A DNA stretch of 21,683 bases from Oehlia diaphana (taxonomy: Eukaryota > Glomeromycota > Glomeromycetes > Glomerales > Glomeraceae): contig QZLH01000261.1 of the NCBI GenBank assembly GCA_003833135.1, positions 61,323 through 83,005 on the forward strand. Direction: 5' to 3'. This document shows, piece by piece, positions 1 to 10,375 of the stretch (positions are counted from its first letter, which is position 1; each line of letters starts with the position of its first letter). Both the position numbers and the translations under genes were made by a program. The notes beneath the pieces are model-generated. The model was not told the origin of the DNA. It saw nothing but the letters and a program-made list of their open reading frames with translations, and made no database searches.

Positions 1-443
1 TGAGAATCGATTAAAGATTCGATTTTCGATTTCGATTAATCGAATCTAAACCGAATCCCATTTGCGTCGGAGTCACGTGAAGTTACACAAATTTCCAAAA
101 AAGGAAATTTTGGCTCCCCGGAAATTTCGGAAAATCACGAAATTTTGGTTACACGGATTTCCAAAATGGAAATTTTATGACGATCATTTAATTCTGGCCA
201 GAATTAATGAATTAAGATTTTAATGGAGTAAATGGGCGGCAAAGCATAGTTATGGTCATATTTATGTAGTATATATGTTTGATCATCATTTTTCAGCAAT
301 TTTGATAATTCCGATATTATTGCGCCATAATATAAAAAAAATTGATTTATTGAGATTCGATTTTTAGATTCGATTAATCGATTCTACAGATACGATTCGA
401 TTTTCGATTAATTCGATTTTGGTAGAATCGATTCCAATCCCTA
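1..443. mobile_element. hAT-like miniature inverted-repeat element, left end cut off by window
   Basis: The first ~60 bases are dense in GATTCGATT/AATCGAATC motifs. The same motifs reappear in reverse orientation at 345-443, so the stretch reads as two inverted arms around an AT-rich core. The right terminus, read inward on the minus strand, begins TAGGGATTGGAATCGATTC. That resembles the TAGGGATGG terminus of the hAT element at 10245-11311. The left terminus and any target duplication lie outside the window. No open reading frame of note is present, so it would be non-autonomous. hAT membership is inferred from the terminal bases only. Confidence 0.55.
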
Positions 444-689
444 TACCCGATTGAAGAGTACACCAATTTCTAACTATTGAATAAATCAAGTGACCGATCA
501 AAAAAAAGTTACCAATCGGCGGTAGGTATCCGATTGGTCAGCATTTTACCTGTGTATCATGATTGACAATTCAACAATACAAAGAAAAAACACAATCTGA
601 TGATGACAAACCAGCATCCTCAATTCTCATGAAGATCTTGACGATTCATTAAGATAACATTGTACCGAATTTCATTTCTTTATACATAA

Positions 690-1185
690 ATATGATATAC
701 TTGACCACTACTTGACCTTCATTTATATCTATCATTTCATCATTGGATTCTAAATCATTATTCATTATTCATTACTTTGTTGAGGAGAAACTATTGATTT
801 AAGAATTAATACGACTTTTTGCATATTGGGGCGGTCTGATGTATCATGTATTACTTGGTACAAGTATATTGTTTTCGTGCTATAAAATATAAAAATTATG
901 ATTTGGTTTCTTAAATTATATTTTAAAAATATAATTAATAATTAAAATTTGAATATATTACTAGATCACGGTGAATGATCTCGCTAATTTGTAAATTGAT
1001 TTTTATCACTCCAATCAAGCTCATTAAAATGCCTAGATAAAAAATGACCAATAGTTTTTCAATTAATACGCATGACACTTCCAAAAGATCCTTTTCCCAT
1101 TGTTTGTACATTTTTGAGTCTGTATATTCATAAAATTTGATACATTCTTTAGCAATATAATTTTCTAACAAAATTAATATCAACA
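690..1185 (-). pseudogene. Protein kinase relic A, internally deleted
   Basis: Read on the minus strand, three landmarks of a kinase domain appear in the right order but far too close together. The ATP-binding glycine loop GKGSFGSVMRIN is at about 1097-1060 and is followed immediately by a stop. The catalytic-loop motif IIHRDL is at 979-962. A C-lobe tail RPNMQKVVLILKSIV is at about 833-790, followed by a linker SNDEMIDI that also occurs in the relic at 8561-9345. A segment reading KECIKFYEYTD precedes the glycine loop in another frame. Frameshifts, stops and loss of the segments between glycine loop and HRD, and between HRD and the C-lobe, rule out function. The family matches the kinase-Sel1 type expanded in Rhizophagus; this family match is from general knowledge. 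Confidence 0.75.
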
Positions 1186-1617
1186 TTCGAATCTTTAATT
1201 GACATTTTCATATAATAAATTATTAATTGTATTTTTATGTCTGCAACACCGTAAAATGACGTAAATATGTCATTTTGGTTAATCATTATATAATTTCTGG
1301 CCTTGAAAACATGAAAAAATAGTCCATGTACGTTATGCAATTTCAAATTTCCAGTAATGATCTTCAGTAAACTTTCTCTTATTAAGTAATTTAATTGATA
1401 AGTTTGATACGCCTCTAATATTTAAAGTTGAGCCATATGTAGTGTAACAGAATATTGTATTACATATTGTGTGAAAATGCTATAATAATTGCTACAAATT
1501 TTAATTGATTGTCGAATTTCAATAACTTTAACGTTATTTAACGAATATTTTCCAATTAAAAAATACAATTCGTACCATTTTTTTTTTTCAACTTGTCTAA
1601 CTAAATTCACTGTAAAA
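1186..1617 (+). other. Upstream region of the 1618 gene
   Basis: AT-rich spacer between kinase relic A and the next gene. A TATAATAA string at 1481-1488 lies about 130 bases before the chosen start codon and could serve as a core promoter element, but in DNA this AT-rich it may be chance. A pyrimidine-rich tract (a run of T at about 1578-1588) lies just before the start. The reading frame is open back to 1489, but the extra residues are Phe/Ile/Leu/Tyr-rich and look like translated leader sequence. Confidence 0.35.
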
Positions 1618-2733
1618 ATGACCAATTTTGATGAATCTCAATCTGAATTTCGTAACGATGACCCTTTCGAAAAAGCTCTTGCCGAAAAGGATGATACGCC
1701 ACCTAATATGATAGATTTTGGTAAAAAAACTCGATCGGTTATGGAAAATTTTAAAAGGTGTGAAGAAATTAAATTTGATAATAATACGGTCATGGCATTT
1801 ACCGTTCATCAAATTAAGGAACAACGTAAAATTTTTCGTAAATTCGTAAAAGGTTCAACTAAATTTAGCGATAATTTAGAAGAATATGCGATCGATATTT
1901 TGTTTTTCGCGGATCGTTTTAAAAATAATCGTTATTCCAATGAAGAATATTTAGAAATATTAAATGACCTTTTGATAAAATCTAAAGAAAATTATAGATT
2001 AACTAAAGAATTGAAAAATATTTTACTTACTAAAGAAGAAAATATTAATGAAACTGATGATATGGACAAATTCCTTGAAGATATTAAAAATTATGAACCT
2101 ACAAATCTTGGAATTGTTAATAAATTAACCATAATTGAAAATTTTTTATCAAAATATATTGTGATTATTAAACAACATCCATATTTAATTGAGTCAGATA
2201 TAAATTTTAAAATCGTAAAAGAGAAAATTGAAGAAAATAGGAGTCGAAAAAGAACTTATGCTTTTGGTACATTTGCAGTTATCGCTGGAATTGGATGTTT
2301 AGTTGCAACTGGACCTATGGCAGCTACGGCTGTGGCCGCTGAAGGCGTTGCTTCACTTTTAGGTACATATAGTGTTGGGTACACGTTTTTTGGTTTAATA
2401 GAATATATCAGAGCTGGTAAAAAGGAGGGGAAAATTAAAGATCTTGAAAAAGAATTAGATATTGAAGTTGACGAATTGGTTAAGAAAATAAAGTCATTTA
2501 CGAAAAATTTAAATTTAATGATTAATGAGATCAGGACAATTGAAACATTTTGGGAAAATCAAATTGAAAGAATTGATGATCTCATAAAAAAACTCAAAGG
2601 ATTCAAAGAAGCAGAGAAGCGTCATAAAAAAGACGCAATTGTCAACTCAATCGAAAAAAAATGGAAAGATGTAGAACGAGAATGCCAAATTTATTCTAAG
2701 GTGATGAAAGACATATTGAATAAGGAGAATTAA
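1618..2733 (+). CDS. Helical protein with hydrophobic hairpin, possibly pore-forming-like (371 aa)
   Basis: Uninterrupted 371-residue frame. I chose the ATG at 1618 (context AAAAATGA) over the in-frame ATG at 1489 because the 43 extra residues look like untranslated leader. The first ~35 residues are acidic and polar. Residues ~45-205 are predicted by eye to be helical and highly charged. Residues ~214-258 form a Gly/Ala-rich hydrophobic stretch with a central GPMAATAVAAEG turn, suggesting two membrane helices. Residues ~262-371 return to long Lys/Glu-rich coiled coil. A hydrophobic hairpin between long helices is the layout of alpha-helical pore-forming proteins of the ClyA/HBL/NHE/XaxA type. 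That similarity is architectural only; I see no diagnostic motif and no signal peptide. Alternatives are a membrane-anchored coiled-coil scaffold or an organelle-shaping protein. Coding potential is strong: it is the longest clean plus-strand frame, with good amino-acid balance. Confidence 0.85.
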   Translation: MTNFDESQSEFRNDDPFEKALAEKDDTPPNMIDFGKKTRSVMENFKRCEEIKFDNNTVMAFTVHQIKEQRKIFRKFVKGSTKFSDNLEEYAIDILFFADRFKNNRYSNEEYLEILNDLLIKSKENYRLTKELKNILLTKEENINETDDMDKFLEDIKNYEPTNLGIVNKLTIIENFLSKYIVIIKQHPYLIESDINFKIVKEKIEENRSRKRTYAFGTFAVIAGIGCLVATGPMAATAVAAEGVASLLGTYSVGYTFFGLIEYIRAGKKEGKIKDLEKELDIEVDELVKKIKSFTKNLNLMINEIRTIETFWENQIERIDDLIKKLKGFKEAEKRHKKDAIVNSIEKKWKDVERECQIYSKVMKDILNKEN

Positions 2734-3188
2734 GTTTGAAGAGTTAACTGTTACTATTAAGTTTCAAAAGTTTGAAATTTTACACGTAGTAATTTTGTTT
2801 ATATTGCATTAAATTATTTATATGATTTTATAATTATTTAAATTATTTATAAGTTTATATATAACAAAATACGAATAACTCTATTACGTCATTTACGTGC
2901 GTAATAAATCAAATTTGAATAGTAAATTTAAATTCTTTATGATAATTTATGACATTAAATAAAAATAAATAAAATTATACTAAGTTTTGCCTAAGTAAGT
3001 CTCGCGTTGTTTTGTTCATATTTATGAAATGCTTTTTTTTCATTCAACTTCACATAAATATTTGTTAGTTATAAGCTGTAGATCACTATCATCACTATCA
3101 TTGACCATCACGACGCCGTTTTTACCACGGCAATTTTAACTATTGATAGACCTTATCCTTTTAAATAACATCATCCATAAAAATATAA
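2734..3188. other. AT-rich intergenic stretch
   Basis: Presumed 3' untranslated and spacer DNA after the 1618 gene. It contains a short imperfect palindrome ATTACGTCATTTACGTGCGTAAT near 2883 and a simple ATCACTATC repeat near 3084-3100. I see no reading frame or RNA gene. Confidence 0.5.
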
Positions 3189-3445
3189 ACTAGGAAAACG
3201 GAAACCGTTAAAGTCCGTCGTGTTTATTAAAATAAAATTGCTTACGGAAAACAGCATAATATAAAAATACGTGAAACAAGCAAAAAGTGATACATATCAA
3301 GAAAGGAAAAAGCAGAGGTAATTAGTGAGGTGACGTCAGCGGATGGACGAAAGGAAAATTCAAAATTTCATGGGTTAATCCAAAATCGTTAATACGGTTA
3401 TAAGTGCTCTACAATAGAAAGTTCCTTCGCTATGCTCCGGACAAT
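3189..3445 (+). repeat. Unclassified dispersed repeat, copy 1
   Basis: Begins ACTAGGAAAACGGAAACCGTT, then AGTCCGTCG. Ends CCTTCGCTATGCTCCGGACAAT. Both ends and several internal blocks (AACCCATG, GACGTCAC-like, TTTCCTTT) recur in the same order in the minus-strand copy at 8284-8560, but the middles have diverged. The two ends are not inverted copies of each other, and I could not define a target duplication or convincing RNA polymerase III boxes, so the class is open. Confidence 0.75.
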
Positions 3446-3886
3446 AAGGAAATTATGAACGACTATTATGAGATGTGGTATAAATACAAATAATGATCAT
3501 TCCTTTTGGAATTTTTTCACCTACCTTTACATTAATTCGATTAAGCCATTATAACTAATCAATCATGTAAATGTAATGATGTTAGCAATTGCGAAATATA
3601 TAGTATAGTTTAAATAATAATTTATTAAAAATTTGATTATCTTTTGATATCAATATTCAATATATTAAACATTATTAATCTATTAAGACAATTATAATTT
3701 CGGCTGAAATTATCATAGACTTTAGTTAATATGCAATTATAATAATTATTATTATCAAGCATTAAAATATATCATTTAATTTATAATGAAATATATAATA
3801 ACAGCATCAATTTTAAAAAATGAACAATTTACTATTCTATAATTATAAAATATTATTTAATATCTTTTACAAAAAACCATAATCAA
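3446..3886. other. Intergenic region downstream of the six-exon gene
   Basis: Very AT-rich spacer between the dispersed repeat and the 3' end of the minus-strand gene. Apart from the short dispersed repeat at 3695-3750 I see nothing specific. Part of it should be the 3' untranslated region of that gene. Confidence 0.4.
3695..3750 (+). repeat. 56-bp dispersed repeat with a palindromic end, copy 1
   Basis: Opens with the near-perfect palindrome TAATTTCGGCTGAAATTA. The whole 56-base segment matches 14601-14656 in inverted orientation with about two mismatches, and similarity stops at the palindrome on one side. It may be a fragment or end of a larger mobile element. Confidence 0.7.
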
Positions 3887-5300
3887 TCACCTATTATAAC
3901 TAGCATCTTGTAAAATAAATTGTCGAATTTTAGCTAATGCTAATAACACTTCTTGTCTTTCATTTGGATCTGTAATATCAAGACCAGTTCGCATACCATT
4001 TTTTTGTGGCCATCTTTTAATTAAAACAGACTGATTTAATAGTAAGCCATTATCAAGCTCCTTCCAATATTCTGTAGAAATTATAGCCTTATAGAATGTA
4101 ACATAAGTAGAAATAAAGCGAACAGCAAATATAATCTGTTCTGAATTTCTAAAAGTTCTACGTCTAGTTTCATCACCACATGAGAGTATTTCAGCAGCAA
4201 TTCGTTTTTCGGAAATATTTTTATCAAAATTATACGGATATTCATTCTATTAAAAAAAACAAAATTAAAAGCTATCAAATGCTATTTTTAAAACATAATA
4301 AGGTTATACTAACCACAACTATCATTGCTGTACGTTTGTTATAATCTACAATTAATTCAGGAAGTTCAGGATATAATGATTCATAAAGATTACCACCAAC
4401 AAATAGTTGGCATAATGAACGAATTCGAATTCTGGATTTTGAAATCAAATTTTTGGTAAGACATTAAAATATTGTGTTAGAAAAAAATCAAAATAAGAAC
4501 TTACTTATTGTTAAAGGGCAAGGTATCTAATTTACTAATTTGAAGTAAATTATTTACTAATGAGTTATTGTTTGTTTCTCCTGATACAAGTCTGTTCTGT
4601 ACAGTATTATATAGTAAGTTAATAAACGTTTGAATATCTTCTATATTTGAAGTGTCTTTATCAAAAATATCGTTAAGTCTTTCAATATTAAAATCTCGAC
4701 TTAAAAGCATGCCAATATTGATTTTGGGAAGAACATATTCTTTTGGGAAATTATTGACTAAACATATTAATTATTAATATTAGAATTTTGAAAATTATAA
4801 ATATTAGAATTTTAAAATAACTTGGTATAATTTATACCTTTAACTTCAGGAATAACATGATCTTTAACTAAAGCTGATTGAATGCTCACTCTTAGTGCCT
4901 CATTGAAATTAGGGGAGAATGATCTGAATGGTATTGGTTTTAATTCTAAAATGATTTAAATGTTTAGTTAAAATAAATAATTTAATATTTATAGCTTATA
5001 ATATTTACCTGATGCCTCTGATATTTTAACATTTCTTTTAGAATTTTTAAAAGTCATTCTTACGGCTCTTTTCTCTGCAAAGTTGTCCCATTTTTTCTTT
5101 TCTTCAGTCCAAATTTTTTCTAACTCAGGTGTAATCTCATAACTTCTATTTGCTTATTAGATTAATGTATTATAAAATATATATATATATTAAAAATAAA
5201 TAAAATGAAGATAATAAGAGAATTTTTTTTATCTTTTACCATTTTTCTTTACATTTTTCTTAAATAGAGGAAATATCTTTGGAAAATGTTTTTTCAGCAT
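3887..5300 (-). CDS. Six-exon gene, uncharacterised 347-residue protein
   Basis: Exons, in order of transcription: 5300-5240, 5152-5009, 4945-4838, 4757-4505, 4431-4314, 4246-3887. The introns of 87, 63, 80, 73 and 67 bp all start GT and end AG, and exon lengths 61+144+108+253+118+360 sum to 1044 = 348 codons including the stop. Every junction keeps the frame, which strongly supports the model. The start gives a basic N-terminus (MLKKHFPKIFPLFKK). A region with LPFRSFSPNFNEAL-like character follows, then an exon-4 helical block with MLLSRDFNIERL. The C-terminal half (exons 5-6) has the conserved-looking pattern RSLCQLFVGGNLYESL, EKRIAAEILSCGDETRR and FISTYVTFYKAII, and near the end RWPQKNG. 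I recognise this as a type of protein common in Rhizophagus but know no function. The mixed strand/helix pattern around IVDYNKRTAMIVV could suit a nuclease-like fold, but I see no E-x-K, so I do not assign it. There is no signal peptide or membrane segment. Confidence 0.88.
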
Positions 5301-6719
5301 ATTATTACAATTAGAAATTAAAAGTTAACAAAAAAAGAATTATAATTTTTGTTACTTTGATGTGATGACTAATTTATTGACGGTATGATTCAGTCAATTC
5401 ACCTAACCAGATTAGTTTGAAGATAATTTTTATATATTATTGTTAATAGTACTGTGAATTGTTCAAGCCTTCAAGGTAATTTATATGCATAAAATAAAAC
5501 TAGATAATGTAATTTGGATTAATTTTACTTTTTATATTTAATTTCCTAAATCAAATACCATTGTTAGTAATATTTACTTTCTTCAAGTAAATTAAAAAAA
5601 AAAAATATGTTTTTGCTCAATTTATTCTCCTATCTCCAGTCTGTTTACATCCTGTTATTTTAATTGTCACTATTAATTAAGGTAATATTGTTCATTAGTT
5701 CATTAGTTCATTGTGTTGCTACAGTGCTACATTCAAAAAAGTTTTCTATGCATTTTTTTTAAAAAAAAATTCTGAACTGAGATTTTTATGTTTAAGATTT
5801 ATATTAATATAATTATCCTTTAAGTAAGTAAATCAGGACTTTTTATATAAATGAAAATATTATCTAAATTTTTTTTCTTTTTACTAACCGCATATAACAA
5901 TCATGTTAATAATATTTTTAATAGAAGCACAGAGTTTATGTGTGAAATTAGGGATAAATTAATTATTTTATATGTTTTTTTTATATATGAAAAGGCGAGA
6001 CCTTTTTCCAAAATCTTAATAATACAAGTATTTTATACATATCAGATATGGTAAATTCTAAATACTAGTTTAACTGGATTTACTTAATTATTAAGAATTT
6101 TAAGCTACAAATTGCTTATAATTTCAGAATTTTTAATATAAGTATTTTAATGACTTTAAGGATGTAAATAAACATGTACAAAATAGATTTCATAATTTGT
6201 ATATGATTTTGTTTAACAAGTTAATGGGTTGAGAATCAAGTTATAAATTTTAATAACTTTGTACTATAGCATTATGTAGTATGTTACAATTTAAAAAATT
6301 ATAATTGTACAATAACTTTTATTAATGGGCATTAAATTTACCTGATATTCATTCATGTTCTTTTTCATTAAAAAATAAATAAATAAATAAATAATAAAAG
6401 CTTCATATTTTTGGCATGTAGAATACACTATATGAAAAATTAAGAAATACTAATTATAATAACACATAATTACATAACTGTTATTAAATTAACACATGTT
6501 CAAAACAAATTAGAAATCAAAATAAAAATGATACATTATTAATGTCTATAAAACAATAATGGAACTCAATTCAAATAAATCTTTGTATTATTAAAGACCA
6601 TTATTTTTTATCGGATTTTTTATGGAATCATTCTACTAAGAGACTTAATACTGTATGTACTGTACATAAAGTATCTCAAAAAAATATTCTATTATTTATT
6701 ACTAAATTACTCAAACAAT
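5301..6719. other. Long AT-rich intergenic region
   Basis: No supportable gene. It should hold the promoter of the minus-strand six-exon gene at its left edge. Visible features are a three-unit GTTCATTA tandem at 5690-5713, an abutting T-run/A-run at about 5751-5769, and an AAAT microsatellite near 6367-6395. The small open frame at 5851-6054 is Phe/Ile/Tyr-rich, as expected by chance here. Confidence 0.5.
6367..6395. repeat. AAAT microsatellite
   Basis: Tandem AAAT units (AAATAAATAAATAAATAA) flanked by A-rich DNA. Confidence 0.85.
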
Positions 6720-8283
6720 TAATGCTGTGCTGACATCTGATATCGAGTATAATATTCATTCCTAACTTTAAGAACAAATAAGATTCCAATAAAAAAATCA
6801 TGACAAATATACAGTGAAATTCGATAAACCGGGATTTGGGCCTAAACCGGACTTTTTTGCTTTTTTTGCTGGAACCAAATCACGTATATTAAAATAATTT
6901 GAGACTTTGAGTTTACTAGTAAAAGCTCGATATTCTCTATAACGGATCAATTTCTAACAGCTATAGTAAAAATGATTCGATAAACCGAATCACGTGATCA
7001 TGGACCAATAAATATAAATAACGTGATGCGGTAAGTCTTAATTTTGGCCAGATTATATAAATCTTAATTCTGGTGAAGTTATATATTACTTATATATTCA
7101 ATTAAAATGTTTTATATTCATTTTCATGACCTCTGACATAAAACTAAGAAAATATAGCGTATATTAGTTTTATTAGCATAAAAAATTTTGAAAATTCAGT
7201 ATAATAGATTTTCAATATATCGAAATTTTTTCGCTATACGGCCTTTCCCGATAAACCAGGATATTTTTAGTGGAACCGATAGATCCGGTTTAAGCTGTGC
7301 ATCATCATTTCCTATTGCAGCAACTACTTTATATAATTCAAATGCTTTTACTTATTAATTTCAGTTCCGATTCCTAAATCATAACTAACCAAACCGAAAA
7401 TTTGCTTCAATATAACCTTGTTCCGCTGATTTTTTAAATAATTCAAAAGCTTTTCTTTCATCTTTTATTACACCTGTACCATCTCTGTAACATTTGCCCA
7501 AATCATGTTGTGCAACTTTATATCCATTTTCTGCTGATTTTTGAAAATAATAAAATGATTTTTCATAATTCGTTTTATTAATATTTTTCCAAGTTGATTT
7601 ACTAGTATTTTTTAAGAATATATTTAGCAGCAATATTTCCATTCATTGTTGATTTTCTGTACCAACATGTACCAGATTTAATTCCAATTCCATAATAAAA
7701 ACAATTTCCAAGTTGAAATTGTGCATTTGCAACTTCTTTTTTTGCTAATTCTTCATAATATTTAAATGCTTTAGTTTCATTTTATTCAACTCCTTTTCCT
7801 AATCTATAACATTCTGCAAGATAAAATTTTGCTATTTTATTTCCATTATTAGCGGCTTTTTTATACCAATAGACTGACATTTTTTCATCATTATGAGTTC
7901 CAAAACCTAACTCATAACATATCCTAGATAAATTGTCCAATAATGCTTCCATTTTCTACAGATATTTTGTACCAATTGAATGCCAACTTTTTATTACATT
8001 CAGTTCCATATCCATCATTATAGCATTCAGATGATTTTAAAAATAATTTGAAAGCTTTAACACTATCTTCTTCTACACCAATATTATAATAATAAAATAA
8101 TCCAAGAAAATAAATATACTGTGATATAGTCTGATTTTTTAATACCCATATTATGAGTTTTCTATTGCATAATCTAGTTCCAATATTTGTTGGTTAATAA
8201 CTTGTTTAATTTGATCGAAAGTAATACCTCCATCATACTTTTTTATTACATATTTAATTAATTCGTCAGCAACTTTATTATTA
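6720..8283 (-). pseudogene. Sel1-repeat half of a broken kinase-Sel1 gene
   Basis: Sel1 repeats are ~36-residue helical hairpins that mediate protein-protein contacts. On the minus strand at least six are legible in shifting frames. From the 5' side they run through [53 protein letters not shown] and QLGNCFYYGIGIK, then [20 protein letters not shown] and [14 protein letters not shown] (7642-7385), and AFELYKVVAAIGNDDA up to ~7300. The frame is broken by stops at several points (for example after [10 protein letters not shown], near 7940). A further diverged repeat ending RYQMSAQ continues at ~6810-6725, beyond the mariner-like insertion. Upstream of the repeats, a segment VADELIKYVIKKYDGGITFDQ is the usual kinase-to-Sel1 connector. 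It lies directly against the dispersed repeat at 8284. Confidence 0.88.
6812..7297. mobile_element. Mariner-like inverted-repeat element inside the Sel1 relic
   Basis: Left end CAGTGAAATTCGATAAACCGGG. The right end read inward is CAGCTTAAACCGGATCTATCGG, followed further in by CCTGGTTTATCGGG. Both arms share CAG at the tip plus AAACCGG and GGTTTATCG motifs in inverted order, but the alignment is imperfect, so this is an old copy. A TA precedes the left end, while the right end is followed by TG, so a TA duplication would have to be mutated. Sel1-repeat sequence stops at one edge and resumes at the other, which independently fixes the limits. There is no transposase frame. Mariner assignment rests on the CAG tips and the possible TA. 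Confidence 0.6.
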
Positions 8284-8560
8284 ATTGTCCGGAGCGTAGC
8301 GAAGGACTATTTATTGTACGGAACTAGATAAATTTGTAGTACCGGTTTAACCCATGCATTTTTCCTTCCTTCCACCTACGTCACTATAATTTAGCCCCTG
8401 CTTATTTCCTTTTATGTTTTGTATCACATTTTTTGTAACGCTTTATTTTTTAGCAACACATTTTGTAACACTGTGTCACAATTTTGTAGCCATTAATATA
8501 TATATTGTTACTTATTAAGCGTTTAAGCGACGGACTCTCAACGGTTTCCGTTTTCCTAGT
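8284..8560 (-). repeat. Unclassified dispersed repeat, copy 2, inserted between kinase and Sel1 parts
   Basis: Same family as 3189-3445 but on the opposite strand. On the minus strand it begins ACTAGGAAAACGGAAACCGTT and ends CTACGCTCCGGACAAT. It separates the kinase C-terminal linker (ends near 8565) from the VADELIKY connector of the Sel1 part (starts near 8278), so it is an insertion into the gene. No clean target duplication is visible. Confidence 0.75.
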
Positions 8561-9345
8561 ATTATCTATAATTTGTCATTATTATCGTCAATTGATACAT
8601 TTAATGAAGTTATCCGGTTTGATATACTTGATAAACTATAATGAATAGAAGTTTTATATTGTGAACTTGATACTATTAGGCTCTTATTTATATCCATTTC
8701 TTGATATGATATATATGATAATTCATTCTGACAGAATTGTGAATTTGTAAATCTGATATTACTAGACTTTTATTTATATCTAACATTTCATCATTAGATT
8801 TTGGACCCATTTGATGATTTCCAATCGTATAATTTTTATTTATTTCATTTGCGGTAATCTCAATATTTGAATTATTTTGTCAATGAGAAATTATTGATTT
8901 AAGAGTTGATACAACTTTTTGTATATCTGGTCGTTCACTTGGATTATCTTCCCAACATTCTATTTGTAAAGAATTCAAAATTAGCATTCAAAAATAACGC
9001 AAACATCTCAATCATACATACTTTTATATAAATTATTTTATTTAACGTAAGTTCCATCAATAATTTCTTCTCTCTTTCCATTTAATATATCCAATATCAA
9101 TCTTCCATTATACCAACATCACAAAAAGGTTTATATCCACTTGAAATTTTCCACATCAAAACTCCAATACTATATACGTCAGATTTTTTATTTAATTTAT
9201 AATTTCGATTATCCAGACTTTTTGGATCTATAAAAGGAATTACACCAAATATTTTTGATGTATTGTTTCATCGATTTTTTTTGATAAACCAAAGTCTGCT
9301 AAATTTGTTTTATGTCATGCATCCTTGTGTAATTTGAGGAATTAA
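8561..9345 (-). pseudogene. Kinase C-lobe of the broken kinase-Sel1 gene
   Basis: The minus strand shows LADFGLSKK (the magnesium-binding DFG, 9302-9288), then GVIPFIDPK, then [16 protein letters not shown]. Next come ILNGKREEIIDGTYVK, a 62-bp GT..AG intron (9021-8960), and CWEDNPSERPDIQKVVSTLKSIISH followed by a stop. Joining across the intron keeps the frame. A polar linker containing PKSNDEMLDI and a second similar stretch with NRITSLNVSIDDNND run up to the dispersed repeat. A frameshift after DETIHQK, stops and a gap before ILNGK show decay. This is the tyrosine-kinase-like type that in Rhizophagus is often fused to Sel1 repeats. The upstream catalytic loop is missing. An HKDA-like vestige just before LADFG marks where the gene is lost near the 9379-9791 element. 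Confidence 0.88.
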
Positions 9346-9378
9346 TTATATTTACTAATGGTGTTACGACTTACGATT

Positions 9379-9791
9379 CTCTAACTGATAAAGATGGTCA
9401 TCGGTCCTATCGGTCCTACTCGGCCAAAATTATTCGTAACGTTGATCTGCTGCTCTCTAATTCCATATTTTGGCCGCACATTTTTTTCAATTTTTACTAT
9501 GCATAATAATAAATTTTACTAAATAAGCTTCATTTTGAAAATTCCAATGCGGTTAGTAAGCACCCCGAAAATAAGCACCTCCGGCCAGAATTATGGCAGA
9601 ATTATGAGGATCTTGGCCGGTGCTTATATACAGCAAAATACGGTATTTATTGTAAAAAAAGATTAAAACATATATATATTAGGAGTGATTTAGGACTAAA
9701 ATTTTGAACCGAAGACCATGAAGGAAAATCCAAAGACCAGTACACAAACCGGTCTGGTCAGGACCGACCTTCCCCAGGTGAGAGTTAGAGA
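9379..9791. mobile_element. Degenerate inverted-repeat element within the kinase relic
   Basis: The left tip TCTCTAACT (9379-9387) is perfectly inverted at 9783-9791, and both arms continue into GGTCGGTCCT-like sequence (GGTCATCGGTCCT on the left, AAGGTCGGTCCTGACC on the right read inward). The core contains a hairpin: TAAGCACCTCCGGCCA at 9572-9587 against TGGCCGGTGCTTA at 9614-9626. It sits between the N-lobe and C-lobe halves of the same kinase, as expected for an insertion. No target duplication can be defined and superfamily is unknown. Confidence 0.45.
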
Positions 9792-10375
9792 CATAATTTT
9801 GGGAGATATTATTCTTTCCATAGTACATGTCAAATTCAAAATATTTTTTTTTTTTAAAGATATCACAACATTCAATGATACGTTATAAACATATTTTTAT
9901 ACAAATTTAGGATGCACAACAATAAATCTTCAGCTCAGAATTAAATTACACGATTTATTCAATAAAAAATTTTACCTTCATCTTATAACAATCGCAACCA
10001 AATTTTTTTCAAGAAAATAAAAATCTTTCACATTTGACATTGATAATTCCAAATATTCGTATATTATTCTCATGAAAATCAATGCTCCAATGTCGATTAT
10101 AAGATTTTAAATAGTATTTTTAATTTACATAATTTAAAATTATTAATATAATTAAATCGTTGCTTATCTGTACCTCATTGACAACTTACTTAAGGATTAT
10201 TTCATCATTATTAAATGATTTAAAAGCGAAAATATGATCAGTGGTAGGGATGGCAACGGTCGGTCATGGTCGGTCATCGGTCGGTCATAACCGGTTAAGA
10301 ACCTTTGACCGACCGACCGACCGTTTTACCGACCGTTTTACCGACCGGTCTGACCGACCGTTTAACCGATCCTGA

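Noticed and set aside
1489..1617. Upstream in-frame ATG at 1489 as the start of the helical protein
   Set aside because: The added residues are Phe/Tyr/Ile-rich over a T-run and look like leader sequence; the ATG at 1618 begins the acidic, coding-like region.
1422..1824. Minus-strand open frames overlapping the 1618 gene
   Set aside because: Shadow frames of the plus-strand coding region and its leader.
3189..3445. Dispersed repeat as a tRNA-derived SINE
   Set aside because: A TAGCGAAGG string resembles an A box and GGGTTAATCC weakly resembles a B box, but they lie on opposite strands and no tail is present.
5851..6054. Small plus-strand open frame
   Set aside because: Composition is what random AT-rich DNA gives; no domain, splice or context support.
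6812..7297. Treating the AAACCGG-rich region as regulatory DNA of a neighbouring gene
   Set aside because: It interrupts the Sel1-repeat sequence and has inverted CAG-tipped ends, so an insertion is the simpler reading.
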